64,000 nucleotides of DNA from Pomphorhynchus laevis (taxonomy: Eukaryota > Acanthocephala > Palaeacanthocephala > Echinorhynchida > Pomphorhynchidae), in NCBI GenBank assembly GCA_012934845.2, contig WNNJ02000678.1, positions 1 through 64,000 of the forward strand. The letters run 5' to 3'. Shown here piece by piece: positions 47,205-57,340 of the stretch. Positions within the stretch are counted from its first letter, which is position 1, and every line of letters starts with the position of its first letter. The position numbers were made by a program, and so were the translations under genes. A model generated the notes under the pieces. It saw nothing but the letters and a program-made list of their open reading frames with translations. It was not told the origin of the DNA and ran no database searches.

Positions 47205-47385
47205 ACTTTCTGTATAGAAAGATTTTATTAGAATTTTGGAGCAGAATCAATAAAGCACAAATTTAAATCTCGCTAGCAGCTGCTAGCATCTTCAAAAACA
47301 AAGCATTAGTTTTGTTTCTGATGATATCACAACAGCTAGACAAATATAAAAATAAATTTATGTTTTATTGATTCTGATATAATTG
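47205..47385. repeat. Inverted pair of Penelope-type tails
   Basis: The left arm has GCAGAATCAATAAAGCACAA and a GCTAGCAGCTGCTAGC palindrome. The right arm has CTGATGATATC, AGCTAGACAAAT and TTTTATTGATTCTG. The arms are inverted relative to each other, with TTTGTTT/AAACAAA in the middle. They share the CTGATGAT and TTTATTGATTCTG features of tail-type repeats in this window. Confidence 0.5.
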
Positions 47386-47639
47386 AATGGACCATTATCA
47401 GTTATAACGTATCGGTGCATAATAAGATGGATCAGAAGGTGGATATGTCACTGCATGATAGAATGTATTTATATTTTATTACTATAAGTATTTTATAGCG
47501 CGATCATTTATTATTAATTAATAATTAATTATTTTATTTTGGTTTTAGTAGATTATTTTGACACTAATAATAGTGTATGTTTGTAAATACACCATTTATA
47601 TTGTCTTTCCACATTTTTTGTTTTAAACACAATACTCCA

Positions 47640-48560
47640 GACATCACTATCCTGGGCGACATACCATAGTTCTCTTTCAGATAGACAAGGCGGTTATCAA
47701 CCAGTATCCAGATTTAATCTCTGCACCGACCAAGGGCTACCTCGAAGCCTATTTCCAGAGAGTCCGGCCTGGAACACACTCCGAGAAAGGCAAATCCTAG
47801 GAATCCACAGAGAGTGTCCTAGCCACCTCACCTGACATTCTTCGATGTGAAGAAGCAGTGACTTTACTCCGAGTCCATTCCGGATGACTAAATTCCTAAA
47901 CTTATCTCTAAGGCTAAGACCGGTCACACCGCAAAGGAACGTCATTTCGGTCGCCTGTTTCCAAGATCTTATCCTTTCGGTCATAACCCAAAGCTGATGA
48001 CTATAGATAAAGATAGTAACGGAGATTGCATGGTAAACCGAAAGATTCGCCAGAAGACTCAACTCCCGCTTCACAACGACAGACCTGTGCAAAGAACGCA
48101 TTGCTGTGTTAGAAAAACAGATATGCTTCTAAATCTCCCTGATGTTCCTGCCATCCCTCGAGAACAACCCCCCCCACAAATACTTGAAGTCATCCGCATC
48201 AGGAAGAACCTTTTCCCCAATCCCATGTTGATATTAATACCTTAATCCGAGAAGAGCACATAAATACCGTCTTGGAGGTACTAATCAACATCCCTGCTGC
48301 TCAGCATTCCATCATAAATCGACCTTGTAGGCATTGCAAGTCTTCAGGACAAAAAGCCAACAAGACAACATCATTTGCAAAAAGCAGAGAAGAGAACATG
48401 AAACCGAACTGAAGACCGACATTTGACAGATCATCCATCTCGTAATTTTGTCTATGTAATCGAGGAACAAAAGTGGAGACAAAGGACAACTCTGACGAAG
48501 ACCAACGCCTACATGAAATGATTAATACTTTCTACCTAGAATTTATTTGTTCAGGTATTC
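47640..48560 (-). mobile_element. RTE-clade LINE, 3' fragment
   Basis: Minus-strand reading at 48301-48489 gives LQFGFMFSSLLFANDVVLLA, matching the RTE RT active-site block with FAND in place of FADD. At 47697-48101, RSLHRSVVVKRELSLLANLS and HQLWVMTERIRSWKQATEM are the characteristic RTE C-terminal region. The intervening part is frameshifted. 5'-truncated and inactive. The catalytic D-to-N change confirms decay. Confidence 0.85.
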
Positions 48561-48599
48561 CCCCTTCTCGATATCCTTTGATGACCCAATATTGCTAAT

Positions 48600-48880
48600 G
48601 TAAGGAAATAGGCCTTCGTGACTCTTTTTCGTCTTTTCGTCCATTGCCCAATCCGCTGTTGGAGTCATCAGAGGGATCTGATATAGTCTACGAGATGAAT
48701 ATTTTTACGGCTGATAGAAGTCGGCCAACTATTTAGCCCCCAAACAAATAATGTCGAACAGACGTTACCTAGTCAGCTCCACGAAGAGGCTAATTGGCAA
48801 TATGTGACCGCTTAATACTTAATCGAGTGGCACCTAAAAATATCTCAGGCTACCTATTAAGTATCGCGGTAGATTGCGAA
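48600..48880. other. Junction region between two LINE fragments
   Basis: Moderate-GC DNA with no recognised coding part. Possibly diverged 3' sequence of the next LINE copy. Confidence 0.3.
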
Positions 48881-50460
48881 GAGAGATATGAGTAGAATCG
48901 GGTCAAACTCGCATTTTCTACAACTGGGATGAGTCGGATGGCTGCCTAGAAGAAGGCTATTCTGATAGGACCAAAGTGAAACATCCTTCTCAGCAGCGTG
49001 TTTTCCTTCAACCGCCAGCGGAGTAAGTCATGCGAGGTAGACAGTTGTTGGTGCTGCTGCTTAATACAGGTTGGTGTTAGCAGCCACCTCTCGTGTAGTG
49101 GTAGTGTGTCGAGGAAAGAATTAGTTGTGCAATGAAAGGTAGGGGTTTATGTATAAGATATACATTTCTGGATCTATGAAGTACTGCATTAATCCAACAA
49201 CCAGTTCTGTCGTCAAAGTCACCAAGTAACATGTCATAGCCGCTATCCAATATACTGTCCAGGAGGTCACGTTTCTTGTGAATCTCTCCCGGTCGAATAT
49301 ATATTGGCTATACTGATTTGTTTACCGTTGAAGAATAGTTTTATAATATTGATGATCTGAAGTGGAATTTAATTAGGGTTAAAAGACCTTGAGAACAAGA
49401 TGAGTTCTCTTGTTCATTCTCTTGATCAAGGTGGGGTTATGCACAGAGTAAAGTGGGAGGTTATGTGCTCTGGAAGAAATCCAGTAATGTATTGGAGAGA
49501 TCGGATAGATATAATTTCCTAAAAGACTATAACATCTGCATCTCAACCAGATAAAAGGCTAAGGGCAGAAGCACCTCCCAAATTCTACTGAATGATATTC
49601 AGTGAAAACGGTTCGGAATTACTTTCCATGCAAAGGTGTTACTAGAAGGGACATCATGACTCTCTAGTTAGATCCAGAACGGGGAAGGTCACCCTTCCGG
49701 TCTCAGATCCTAACAGTGGGATTACTGACGCTCTTTAGCTAAAAAGGGAGGCATCATCATTTCCCGTCGTGATGTTCCACAGATTACCCCGCTTCTTCAA
49801 TTTCAAAAGGGATGTGTTGCTTGAGGAAGGGCGTTTCTTAGACTTCTCGATCGGGGCTGAATTGGTCTTGGGTGGTAATAAGACAGAGTAAGTTAATCTA
49901 GACAATTTCCTGTATGGATTTCATTTGTTCGGAAATCTTTATGTCGATCAATTTCAGTACTGCCTGCATAGTCATTGGAAGGATACAGATAACGGCCTTA
50001 AAACCATGTGAATCCAGGGCCGATTTTGTAGAGTTAATAGAATGTCTTCTTTGATATTCTTTAAAAAAAGAAACACTTCCTCGAGCACGCTGGGTGAGAA
50101 ACTTTACATTTAGAGTAGCAGGGAGCTGCATTGCTGGAGGCTGGGTGATGTTCCTCTAGCGATGAGCAGATACCGCAGCATCTAACATTCTTGCAAGTCG
50201 ACCCCCACTGCTTCAGCAGTGACATTGGTTACAGTGTGGGTACTCCCTATTGTCTACAGGTATGTACGAAAATCTTAGATTGCAACCCATAAAAAGGTTG
50301 AAATTAAAAAAAAGTTAAAATGGGCGTTCGTGGCAACCGATGTTATCGGACTGGCTATGACTAGGTTAGTCCATTTTTTAACTGGAGGAAGTTTCTCCGA
50401 CACCGTCAAATTTAAAGATAATTCTCCACTTACCTTGTTCTGGTCGACAAGTTTGGTCTA
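48880..50460 (-). mobile_element. I/Jockey-group LINE, copy D (5' half)
   Basis: Minus strand. 48890-49060 matches 61675-61810 of copy E; 49210-49340 and 49480-49620 match its endonuclease part; 49898-50131 and 50160-50400 are ORF1. The RT half is missing, which is unusual because LINE truncation normally removes the 5' end. A later deletion or insertion breakpoint is implied at about 48880. Confidence 0.75.
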
Positions 50461-50609
50461 CCGCAGTTACTTACTTGTTGCATCTTGTGAGAGCGAAAAT
50501 TTCTGATTATAATAAGCTAATTACAATTGCTTTGATAATGGTTTCACAAGGAAACGAAATTTTTTAATAACTTGGTGATGAATATATCTAAAACATTTAG
50601 CATACGTAT

Positions 50610-51155
50610 AAAAGGTAAATAAACGCCAGATTCATGTTCATTGTATTTTCTTGATGGGAAAGACAATGTCGATTATATTAATGGACTTGGGAATAAAGTT
50701 ATCGAACGACCTCTCCACTAAGGTTAATACTGATTAAGTGTATGATATAGCTTTGCTTGTATTAGGGCTTTTTAATTGTACTTTTGAGCATCTAGATTTA
50801 AAATTGCTCAGACAATAACACATGTATTCGTTCTGAGTCACTTCCCATATGTATCACAGTGCATATATCCCTGAACTGATACTGAAATAAATAAACTCAA
50901 AAGGGTACTACGTCAGGTAACAATGCTATTCAGGTCATTAAGATCATCGAGCTATGCGGATAGATTAAAGACTGCAACTGCTTTCATTACGAACATTGCG
51001 AGATATAGCTGATATGATATTGGCGTGGCAGATCCTCAGCAATCCTGCACATGCTCGTTGTGGCATATTTGATCTTCGGAATTCTTCAGATCTAGGTGGG
51101 CACAAGTTTACTCTTAGACATCACAGACCCGTTAGCTCAAAGACTATATAATAAA
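50610..51155 (+). mobile_element. CR1-like LINE fragment (RT C-terminal part)
   Basis: Broken frames read QCIYPQTDTEINKLKRVLRQ, then SYADRLK, then RDIADMILAWQILSNPAHAR and LGGHKFTLRHHRP. These align with RLKALRLETV and MSMVWQILNDLDH near the end of the intact ORF2 at 54158-57148. Several frameshifts. 5'-truncated. Confidence 0.7.
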
Positions 51156-51413
51156 AATTTAAATTTATTACTATATAATGATAATTTAAACAACGCCTGT
51201 GGGAGGTCATGGATGATTTATAGGTTTTGTTCTATTCTTTTATATTTTATCTCTCGTTAACATTTTGTAGTGTTGGTGCTGTAACTTTGAGCTTTTGCTC
51301 GTTTTGTTGTTTAAGATTTGTTAAATAGTCATCATTTATTTGCGAAATAATTTACAATTGTAATATCGTAGTTGTCATAAAATAATAAAAACCCAACATA
51401 CATTAAATAGGAT

Positions 51414-53100
51414 TTGATTGCGAAACCAAAACATTGGTAACAATAATTTGAAACTATGATTGGTAACAATAATTGGTTACAATGATTGGCAACGATCATT
51501 GATAATTGATTACAATGGTATCTTCGTTTCGTCCTATCTCACTTCTCCCAACCCTCTCTAAACTCCTTAAACGTCTCGTTCTTAAGCAAGTTAATACATA
51601 TCTATCTTCCAACTTATTTCCTCCCTTCCAAGCCGCTTTTCGCTCCAATTACTCTATTGAAATTGCCTGTCTTAAAGTTTATAACGACTTACTCATCTCT
51701 CGCGATCATAAATTATGTCGTGTCATAATTTCTCTCGATATATCGTCTGCTTTCGACATCATCGATCACTCGATTCTTCTCCATCGCCTTCGTCATGATG
51801 ATGGCTTCTCTTTACCCACTGTGTCATGATTTTCTTAATATCTATCAAACCGTACTTTTCGCGTCTATTCTAACTCTTCTCTCTCCCATCATTCGTCGAT
51901 CCCGTCCGGTGTTCAACAAAGCTCAGTATTAGGCCCTATGCTTTTCTCTCTTCTTCTCAGTGATTTGTCTTCGACTTCTCATAAATTTAACTTCCATGTT
52001 ATGCAATATGCTGATGACATTCTCATCTATGCGCATGCGCCTGTTTATCGCATTCACGATCTTAGTGTTTCTGCTGCCGACTGTCTTGTCTCAATTTCCA
52101 ATCATCTTTCTTCCCTTCGCCTTTCTCTGAATCCTGATAAATCTAAAGTTATGTAAATCCTACCTCAACGCCTCGGCTTAGAACCTCCCTCCGTATCATT
52201 AAATTCTACAATTCTTCCTATCGTTAATAATCTCGTTTCCTAGGCTTCCATTTCGACAACCGAATTTCACTCAAATCTTTCGTTAGAGATAAAGTACTCT
52301 CATCTACCTTGATACTCTGCAAACTCCGCTAAATTCGGTGATTGATCGATTTCATTTCTTGTATGATTCATATCTTCTCTCCTTTTTTCTAGACTCAATT
52401 ATTGCCTTAGTCTATTTTCCAACTCACCTAAATCAGATTTTCTTCCCCTACAACGCATCGTCAACGCAGCCGTCCGAATTCTCTTCCGTCTTCGTCGTTT
52501 TGATCATACATCCTACCATCTTGCTTCTCTCGATTTGCCTACAATTTATTGTCGTGTTCAAACTCGTCTTCTTCTCGCTGCTTTTCGCTTTGTAACTTTT
52601 CATACCCCTTCATTTCTCAACCTTCCTTTTCTTGATAATTATCGTCCTGTTCACTGTTCCTTCCGTTCTTGTAATTCCCTTCTTTTACATGTCCCAAACT
52701 ACTCTACCTCCTTTGAACTCCGCTCCTTCCTGGTTGCTGCTCCTCTATCTTGGAATCATCTGCCCATTCATATACGCCAATTAACTTCCCTGCCGTGCTT
52801 TAAACGCCAAATCCAATCCCATTTGATTGTATAGATACATTCCCATATATATGTATTAACTTGCTTAAGAACGAGACGTTTAAGGAGTTTAGAGAGGGTT
52901 GGGAGAAGTGAGATAGGACGGAACGAAGATACCATTGTAATCAATTATCAATGATCGTTGCCAATCATTGTAACCAATTATTGTTACCAATCATAGTTTC
53001 AAATTATTGTTACCAATATTTTGGTTTCGCAATCAAAATAAACCAATTATTGTTACCAATCATAGTTTCAAATTATTGTTACCAATATTTTGGTTTCGCA
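51414..53100. mobile_element. Foldback structure enclosing an L2-like LINE fragment
   Basis: The left arm 51414-51602 and right arm 52849-53037 are inverted copies of about 189 bp. Both contain GCGAAACCAAAA, TTGGTAACAATAA and the start of the LINE coding sequence. The right arm's outer part is then repeated in tandem to 53100. Because the arms include both LINE sequence and its flank, the inverted duplication arose after, or together with, the LINE insertion. Confidence 0.8.
51506..52834 (+). pseudogene. L2/CR1-group LINE reverse transcriptase remnant
   Basis: 51506-51829 reads FRPISLLPTLSKLLKRLVLK, FQAAFRSNYSIE and ISLDISSAFDIIDHSILLHR (fingers and block A). 51938-52156 has MQYADDILIYAH (block C, catalytic YADD kept) and LSLNPDKSKVM. 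52535-52834 has SFLVAAPLSWNHLPIHIRQL, the usual C-terminal tail. The frames are broken between these parts. It begins inside the left inverted arm and is 5'-truncated at the RT start. It differs from the CR1 copy next door. Confidence 0.8.
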
Positions 53101-53121
53101 GTCTGAATATACATACATATA

Positions 53122-54057
53122 ATGGTCAAACAGAGGAAGACTACAAAGCGAGGTGATGCTGCCAAGTTCGTGGATTATCAGGTTCGGTGTTCAAGTGAAG
53201 ATTGTCATGTGTGGACAAGTGTTTCAGTTCCCGGGGAAAAGAAAACAGCTCTGTCTAATGCATCTTTCGACTGCGGGTACTGCTGCGCATCTTTGATAAA
53301 TGATTTGAAGACGGAATCTACCCCCTTGGTTGTCGGTCAGTCGAGTTGTAATTCTCTTGGACCCATATCAGCTCCACCAATTCCAAAAAGCATAAGTGCC
53401 GGTCAAAGTAAGGAAGTTCTTATTTTCAAATCTACTAAGAATGTTGAAAATTCCAGTCATAGAGATGGAAGCTATTCTAACTCTATATATCCCTCCTCAA
53501 GTCTTAACTCTATATATCCCTCCTCAAGTCTTGCAAATAATCCAATGAATATAGATTTAACTGTAGAGGGTGAGACTGTGGCCATGGATGTTCCAGTGCA
53601 TTTACCTGATGTTACTAATGATGAAAATACATATTGTCAGGTTTTGAATCATGGTCATATATCTGATAATGGGACTGTCAAAAAGAAGGAACAAGCGTCA
53701 ACGATAAGTCAACATACACTATCCGCAGTGTCACGTGACAGTCTCGAATTGCAAATTGGTAATAATAGGAAACACACCGCTGATCGATGTAGATCTGTTA
53801 TTCTGGCCAATGTAAGAGAATCTTTATTTGAGAACGCACAAGTACGTCTTAACGAGGACGTCCAGAGTGTGAGATTTATATTGACGCAGGTACTTGGTTC
53901 TTGCAATGTGGATATTGTCAAACGTGTTAAACTCGTTGCATTATTTCGACTGGGTAAGCGTGATACACTTAGTAATAGGCCGCGTTTACTCAAGGCCGTA
54001 TTTAGAGAGCAGTCACATGCTGAGTTAATTCTTCGGAATTCATATCGTTTAAAATGA
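53122..54057 (+). CDS. CR1-like LINE ORF1 protein (C-terminus damaged)
   Basis: 311 codons to TGA 54055-54057. The N-terminus has a zinc-finger-like cysteine set (RCSSEDCHVW, then DCGYCCA at about residues 28-53), as in other CR1 ORF1 proteins. A serine-rich linker follows, with a tandem repeat of NSIYPSSSL, then a C-terminal region (DIVKRVKLVALFRLGKR, then RPRLLKAVF). The frame continues after the TGA with LKDLDALQREKLSQAK. In another frame comes ELASRVALGESNLCVQNFQV, ending at TAG 54276-54278. That is the normal ORF1 end, so one stop and one frameshift have clipped it. It likely binds element RNA. Confidence 0.82.
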   Translation: MVKQRKTTKRGDAAKFVDYQVRCSSEDCHVWTSVSVPGEKKTALSNASFDCGYCCASLINDLKTESTPLVVGQSSCNSLGPISAPPIPKSISAGQSKEVLIFKSTKNVENSSHRDGSYSNSIYPSSSLNSIYPSSSLANNPMNIDLTVEGETVAMDVPVHLPDVTNDENTYCQVLNHGHISDNGTVKKKEQASTISQHTLSAVSRDSLELQIGNNRKHTADRCRSVILANVRESLFENAQVRLNEDVQSVRFILTQVLGSCNVDIVKRVKLVALFRLGKRDTLSNRPRLLKAVFREQSHAELILRNSYRLK

Positions 54058-54157
54058 TCCCACGTTAGTCTCTTAAAAGATCTCGACGCTCTTCAAAGGG
54101 AGAAATTGTCTCAAGCTAAGAACTTGCATCTCGTGTTGCACTTGGTGAGAGCAATCT

Positions 54158-57148
54158 ATGTGTGCAAAATTTTCAAGTAGTGAGGCGACGCATTCGAATC
54201 AGTTGGTCCCCATTAGATGTATCGCCTCTCATGAATGTGGAGGGTTTTGGCAAGGTCTTACAGCATATAAGTGCCTAGCTGATTTGGGATCTGAAGTGTG
54301 TCAGATTGCTAGAGATGATATTATTACTCGCACTGGTGTGAATAAAAGTCATAGTATATTTTATTGTAATGTTCGGAGCTTGTTACAGAAAGTCGATGAG
54401 CTAAAGTTTAGGATCGAGTCTGTTAATCCAATTATAGTTGGTATTACAGAATCTTGGCTTAATTGTGATGTATCCGATGCTGAGGTATCCATCCCAGGCT
54501 ATTCTTTGTTCCGTAGTGATCGGATAGGGGGTAGGGGTGGTGGCGTAGCTCTCTTTATGAGAGACGAAGTTAAGGTGCGCGTTTTGAGTAAGTCGTCTAT
54601 TGATAGAGTTGAGAGTTTGTGGTGTCAGGTGAAGTTTGATAACAGCTCACCCATCATACTGGGTCTTGTGTATCGTGCTCCTAAGGCAATATCTAAGAAA
54701 CTCATTGAAGAGATAGAGTTGTATACGCGAGGAGATTGTGATACTGTGATAATTGGGGATCTGAATATGCCAGATGTTGAATGGACTTCGAATACGGTTC
54801 TTCCTACTTGTGATAGTGAATCTTGTGACCTTATGGAGTGTTTTGCTTATTGTGGTCTTGCTCAATTTGTTGATTTACATACTCGCTTTTCAAGTTGTAG
54901 TTCTTCCCTTCTTGATCTTTGCCTATCGACAAACAGTCAATTAATCAGTAGTATCCAATATGATTCTCCTGTTGGTTTGTCTGATCACTGTGTAGTTAAA
55001 GTTTTGCTAAATTTACAAATGAGGGTGTTTCATCATGCTCGGTACAAACGTCAGATTAATGTTTTTCGGGCGAACTATGATGTTATTACATCAAAGCTGC
55101 ATAGAGTAAGTTGGCCTGATCCGGCTGTTGTCGGAGTTGACGAGGCCTGGGATCATTTTCGCGTGACGCTTTATTCTCTAATGGTAAAATTCTCACCTTT
55201 GAAGTCTAAGACTAGTCGGAAAAGCGCTCGTTGGTTTGATACTGAGCTGGCTACTGCGATGAAGGCTCGTGACTTCAGTTTCAAATGCTTTAAGGGTGGG
55301 TTTTGTGAATATGGTGTTTATAAGCAGGCGAGAAATTTCTTCAATTCTTTAAAGCGACATAAGCGCTATTTATTTGAAAATGGTCTAGCTCATAGTTGTA
55401 GACATGATCCCAAAGCTCTCTTTCTATATGTGAATAGTAGTAGGAACGCTAATAAAACAATTGGCCAATATTTTGATAGCGTTATTGAAGACGACCTTGC
55501 TGAGATGTTCTCAAGGCATTTTTACTTGTACAAAGAGACTACAAACGAGTATTCTGAACCTATCCAGAACAGTGAGACGATAAGAGGTGCTAGTGTTTCA
55601 TATCCTAGTTTAGACATAGCTAATTTGATAACTCCCGAGAAAGTTTTAGCTGAACTGCATCGTCTTAAAGAGACAAACTCCAAAGGTGCTGATTTGTTAC
55701 CTTCGATATATCTTCGTCGAATAGCAGACTCAATATATACACCACTTTGTAACATATTTCGACAATCTATTATTGATACGAATCTTCCAAAAGAGTGGAA
55801 ACAATCGATCATTCACCCCATCTTCAAAAAGGGTGATAGATCTTCAGTAGACAATTATAGACCAGTAAGTATTACTTGCTTATGTTGTAGAATGTTAGAG
55901 CGAATTATACATGGTTATATGGTCAAGTTTTATAGTGAGAATAATGTAATAGCTTCTGAGCAACATGGTTTCCGTAAGGGTTATTCGACAGTTACTAATC
56001 TACTCGCAGCCCATCTTGATTGGTCAGCTAATAAAGCCGTATCAATTGCTACTGACATCATATTCTTCGATTTCTCTAAGGCATTTGACAGAGTAGACCA
56101 TAGATTCCTCCTAAGTAAACTAGAGAAAAGTGGCATTCAATTTTTTCTTGTTAGATGGATTGAATCGTTTTTAAGCAATCGTAGTTATTGTGTGCATGTA
56201 GATAATTTTTACTCTTCTTCGCGGCCATGTAATATAGGGGTGCCTCAAGGTTCAGTATTGGGTCCATTGTTATTTAGTGTCTACATCAACGATATCCCGG
56301 AATTTATTGATTCTCGGATGCTTTTATATGCAGACGATTTGAAAATCTGGCGGGCAATTCGTTCACCCAATGATATATTCAAACTGCAACGGGATATCGA
56401 TGAAGTCGAAAATTGGGCTCTGCTCAATAGGTTGATTGTAAATATATCAAAATGCAAACATTTACGTGTTCGTGGCGGAAATGCTCAATCTTTAGTTAAT
56501 TATAGCTTTCAAAGCAGTGATATAGAACGAGTGAACAAATATAAGGACTTGGGAGTGTGGATAAACAGTGATTTGAGTACCGTCACACATACTGAACATG
56601 CTTGTTCAAATGCGTTGGGGATAATCGGTCAACTTCGACGCACTTTCATTGCACTCAATCAATTTGCCCTACGTCCGCTAATCTTTGCTCATGTGTTGAG
56701 CCGTCTTCTATATGCTGCGCCGTGTGTGTATCCCCAAAATTCAAAAGAACATATTAGTTCAGAGAGGGTACTTCATAGAGCTACCAAGCTAGCACCGCAA
56801 CTGAAATTTTTGTCGTACCCTGATCGATTAAAAGCACTTAGACTTGAGACTGTCACGTGGACCCGCCGGTACATCGATATGAGTATGGTCTGGCAAATTC
56901 TTAATGATTTGGATCATCCACTTCGAGATTGTCTTCATTTGCGCTCATCCAATATCCTCCGAGGCCATGGTTTAACCCTGCGACGTGAAAGGATAAGAAA
57001 ATCACGAGCTGTCCAATTTGATCGGCGAGTTGTATCTCTGTGGAATAGGCTTGGAGAGTCAACAGTGTGCAGTAGCAATATCAACGAATTCAAAAAGAAA
57101 TTACGGATGGAGGATGTCATGGGGAAAGCTGCTTTTCCGTATTTGTGA
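54158..57148 (+). CDS. CR1-like LINE ORF2, endonuclease-reverse transcriptase, open
   Basis: 996 codons without a stop. The first 60 or so overlap the original end of ORF1 and may not be native; the true start is probably nearer 54300. Endonuclease motifs: YCNVRSLLQK, GITESWL (Glu), YRAPK, GDLNMPDVEW (Asp/Asn) and GLSDHC (Asp-His). Reverse transcriptase: YRPVSITCLCCRMLERII, EQHGFRKGYST, FFDFSKAFDRVDH (block A), GVPQGSVLGPLLFSVYINDI (block B), YADDLKIW (block C). The C-terminal tail ends with SLWNRLGES. All catalytic residues that can be judged are kept, so this frame could encode an active enzyme that nicks target DNA and copies RNA there. Confidence 0.92.
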   Translation: MCAKFSSSEATHSNQLVPIRCIASHECGGFWQGLTAYKCLADLGSEVCQIARDDIITRTGVNKSHSIFYCNVRSLLQKVDELKFRIESVNPIIVGITESWLNCDVSDAEVSIPGYSLFRSDRIGGRGGGVALFMRDEVKVRVLSKSSIDRVESLWCQVKFDNSSPIILGLVYRAPKAISKKLIEEIELYTRGDCDTVIIGDLNMPDVEWTSNTVLPTCDSESCDLMECFAYCGLAQFVDLHTRFSSCSSSLLDLCLSTNSQLISSIQYDSPVGLSDHCVVKVLLNLQMRVFHHARYKRQINVFRANYDVITSKLHRVSWPDPAVVGVDEAWDHFRVTLYSLMVKFSPLKSKTSRKSARWFDTELATAMKARDFSFKCFKGGFCEYGVYKQARNFFNSLKRHKRYLFENGLAHSCRHDPKALFLYVNSSRNANKTIGQYFDSVIEDDLAEMFSRHFYLYKETTNEYSEPIQNSETIRGASVSYPSLDIANLITPEKVLAELHRLKETNSKGADLLPSIYLRRIADSIYTPLCNIFRQSIIDTNLPKEWKQSIIHPIFKKGDRSSVDNYRPVSITCLCCRMLERIIHGYMVKFYSENNVIASEQHGFRKGYSTVTNLLAAHLDWSANKAVSIATDIIFFDFSKAFDRVDHRFLLSKLEKSGIQFFLVRWIESFLSNRSYCVHVDNFYSSSRPCNIGVPQGSVLGPLLFSVYINDIPEFIDSRMLLYADDLKIWRAIRSPNDIFKLQRDIDEVENWALLNRLIVNISKCKHLRVRGGNAQSLVNYSFQSSDIERVNKYKDLGVWINSDLSTVTHTEHACSNALGIIGQLRRTFIALNQFALRPLIFAHVLSRLLYAAPCVYPQNSKEHISSERVLHRATKLAPQLKFLSYPDRLKALRLETVTWTRRYIDMSMVWQILNDLDHPLRDCLHLRSSNILRGHGLTLRRERIRKSRAVQFDRRVVSLWNRLGESTVCSSNINEFKKKLRMEDVMGKAAFPYL

Positions 57149-57340
57149 TACTTTTATTATATTTTCTTTTTTTCTGCAGTGAACCAGCCAATTAAGCCAT
57201 GCTTTTATGTGCTGTTGAAACATTCATAATAATAATAATAATTTAAACAATTTATCTGCTTGACTTTTTCATTTTTTGTTAGTGGACTTGTAAGTGTGCA
57301 GCTGGCACGCATTTGCCACGTTAAATAAATTATTGTTATT

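Larger units (their letters stand above)
53101..57340 (+). mobile_element. CR1-like LINE, nearly intact copy
   Basis: Contains ORF1 and a fully open ORF2, with a short 3' UTR ending GCACGCATTTGCCACGTTAAAT and an ATT-rich tail. It directly follows the foldback structure; its 5' UTR is only about 20 bp, so the 5' end may be truncated. Sequence after the tail (AAAACATTGGTGACAATAAT at about 57340) resembles the foldback arm, so it may have landed in a related repeat. Decayed relatives are at 50610 and 59570. Confidence 0.88.
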
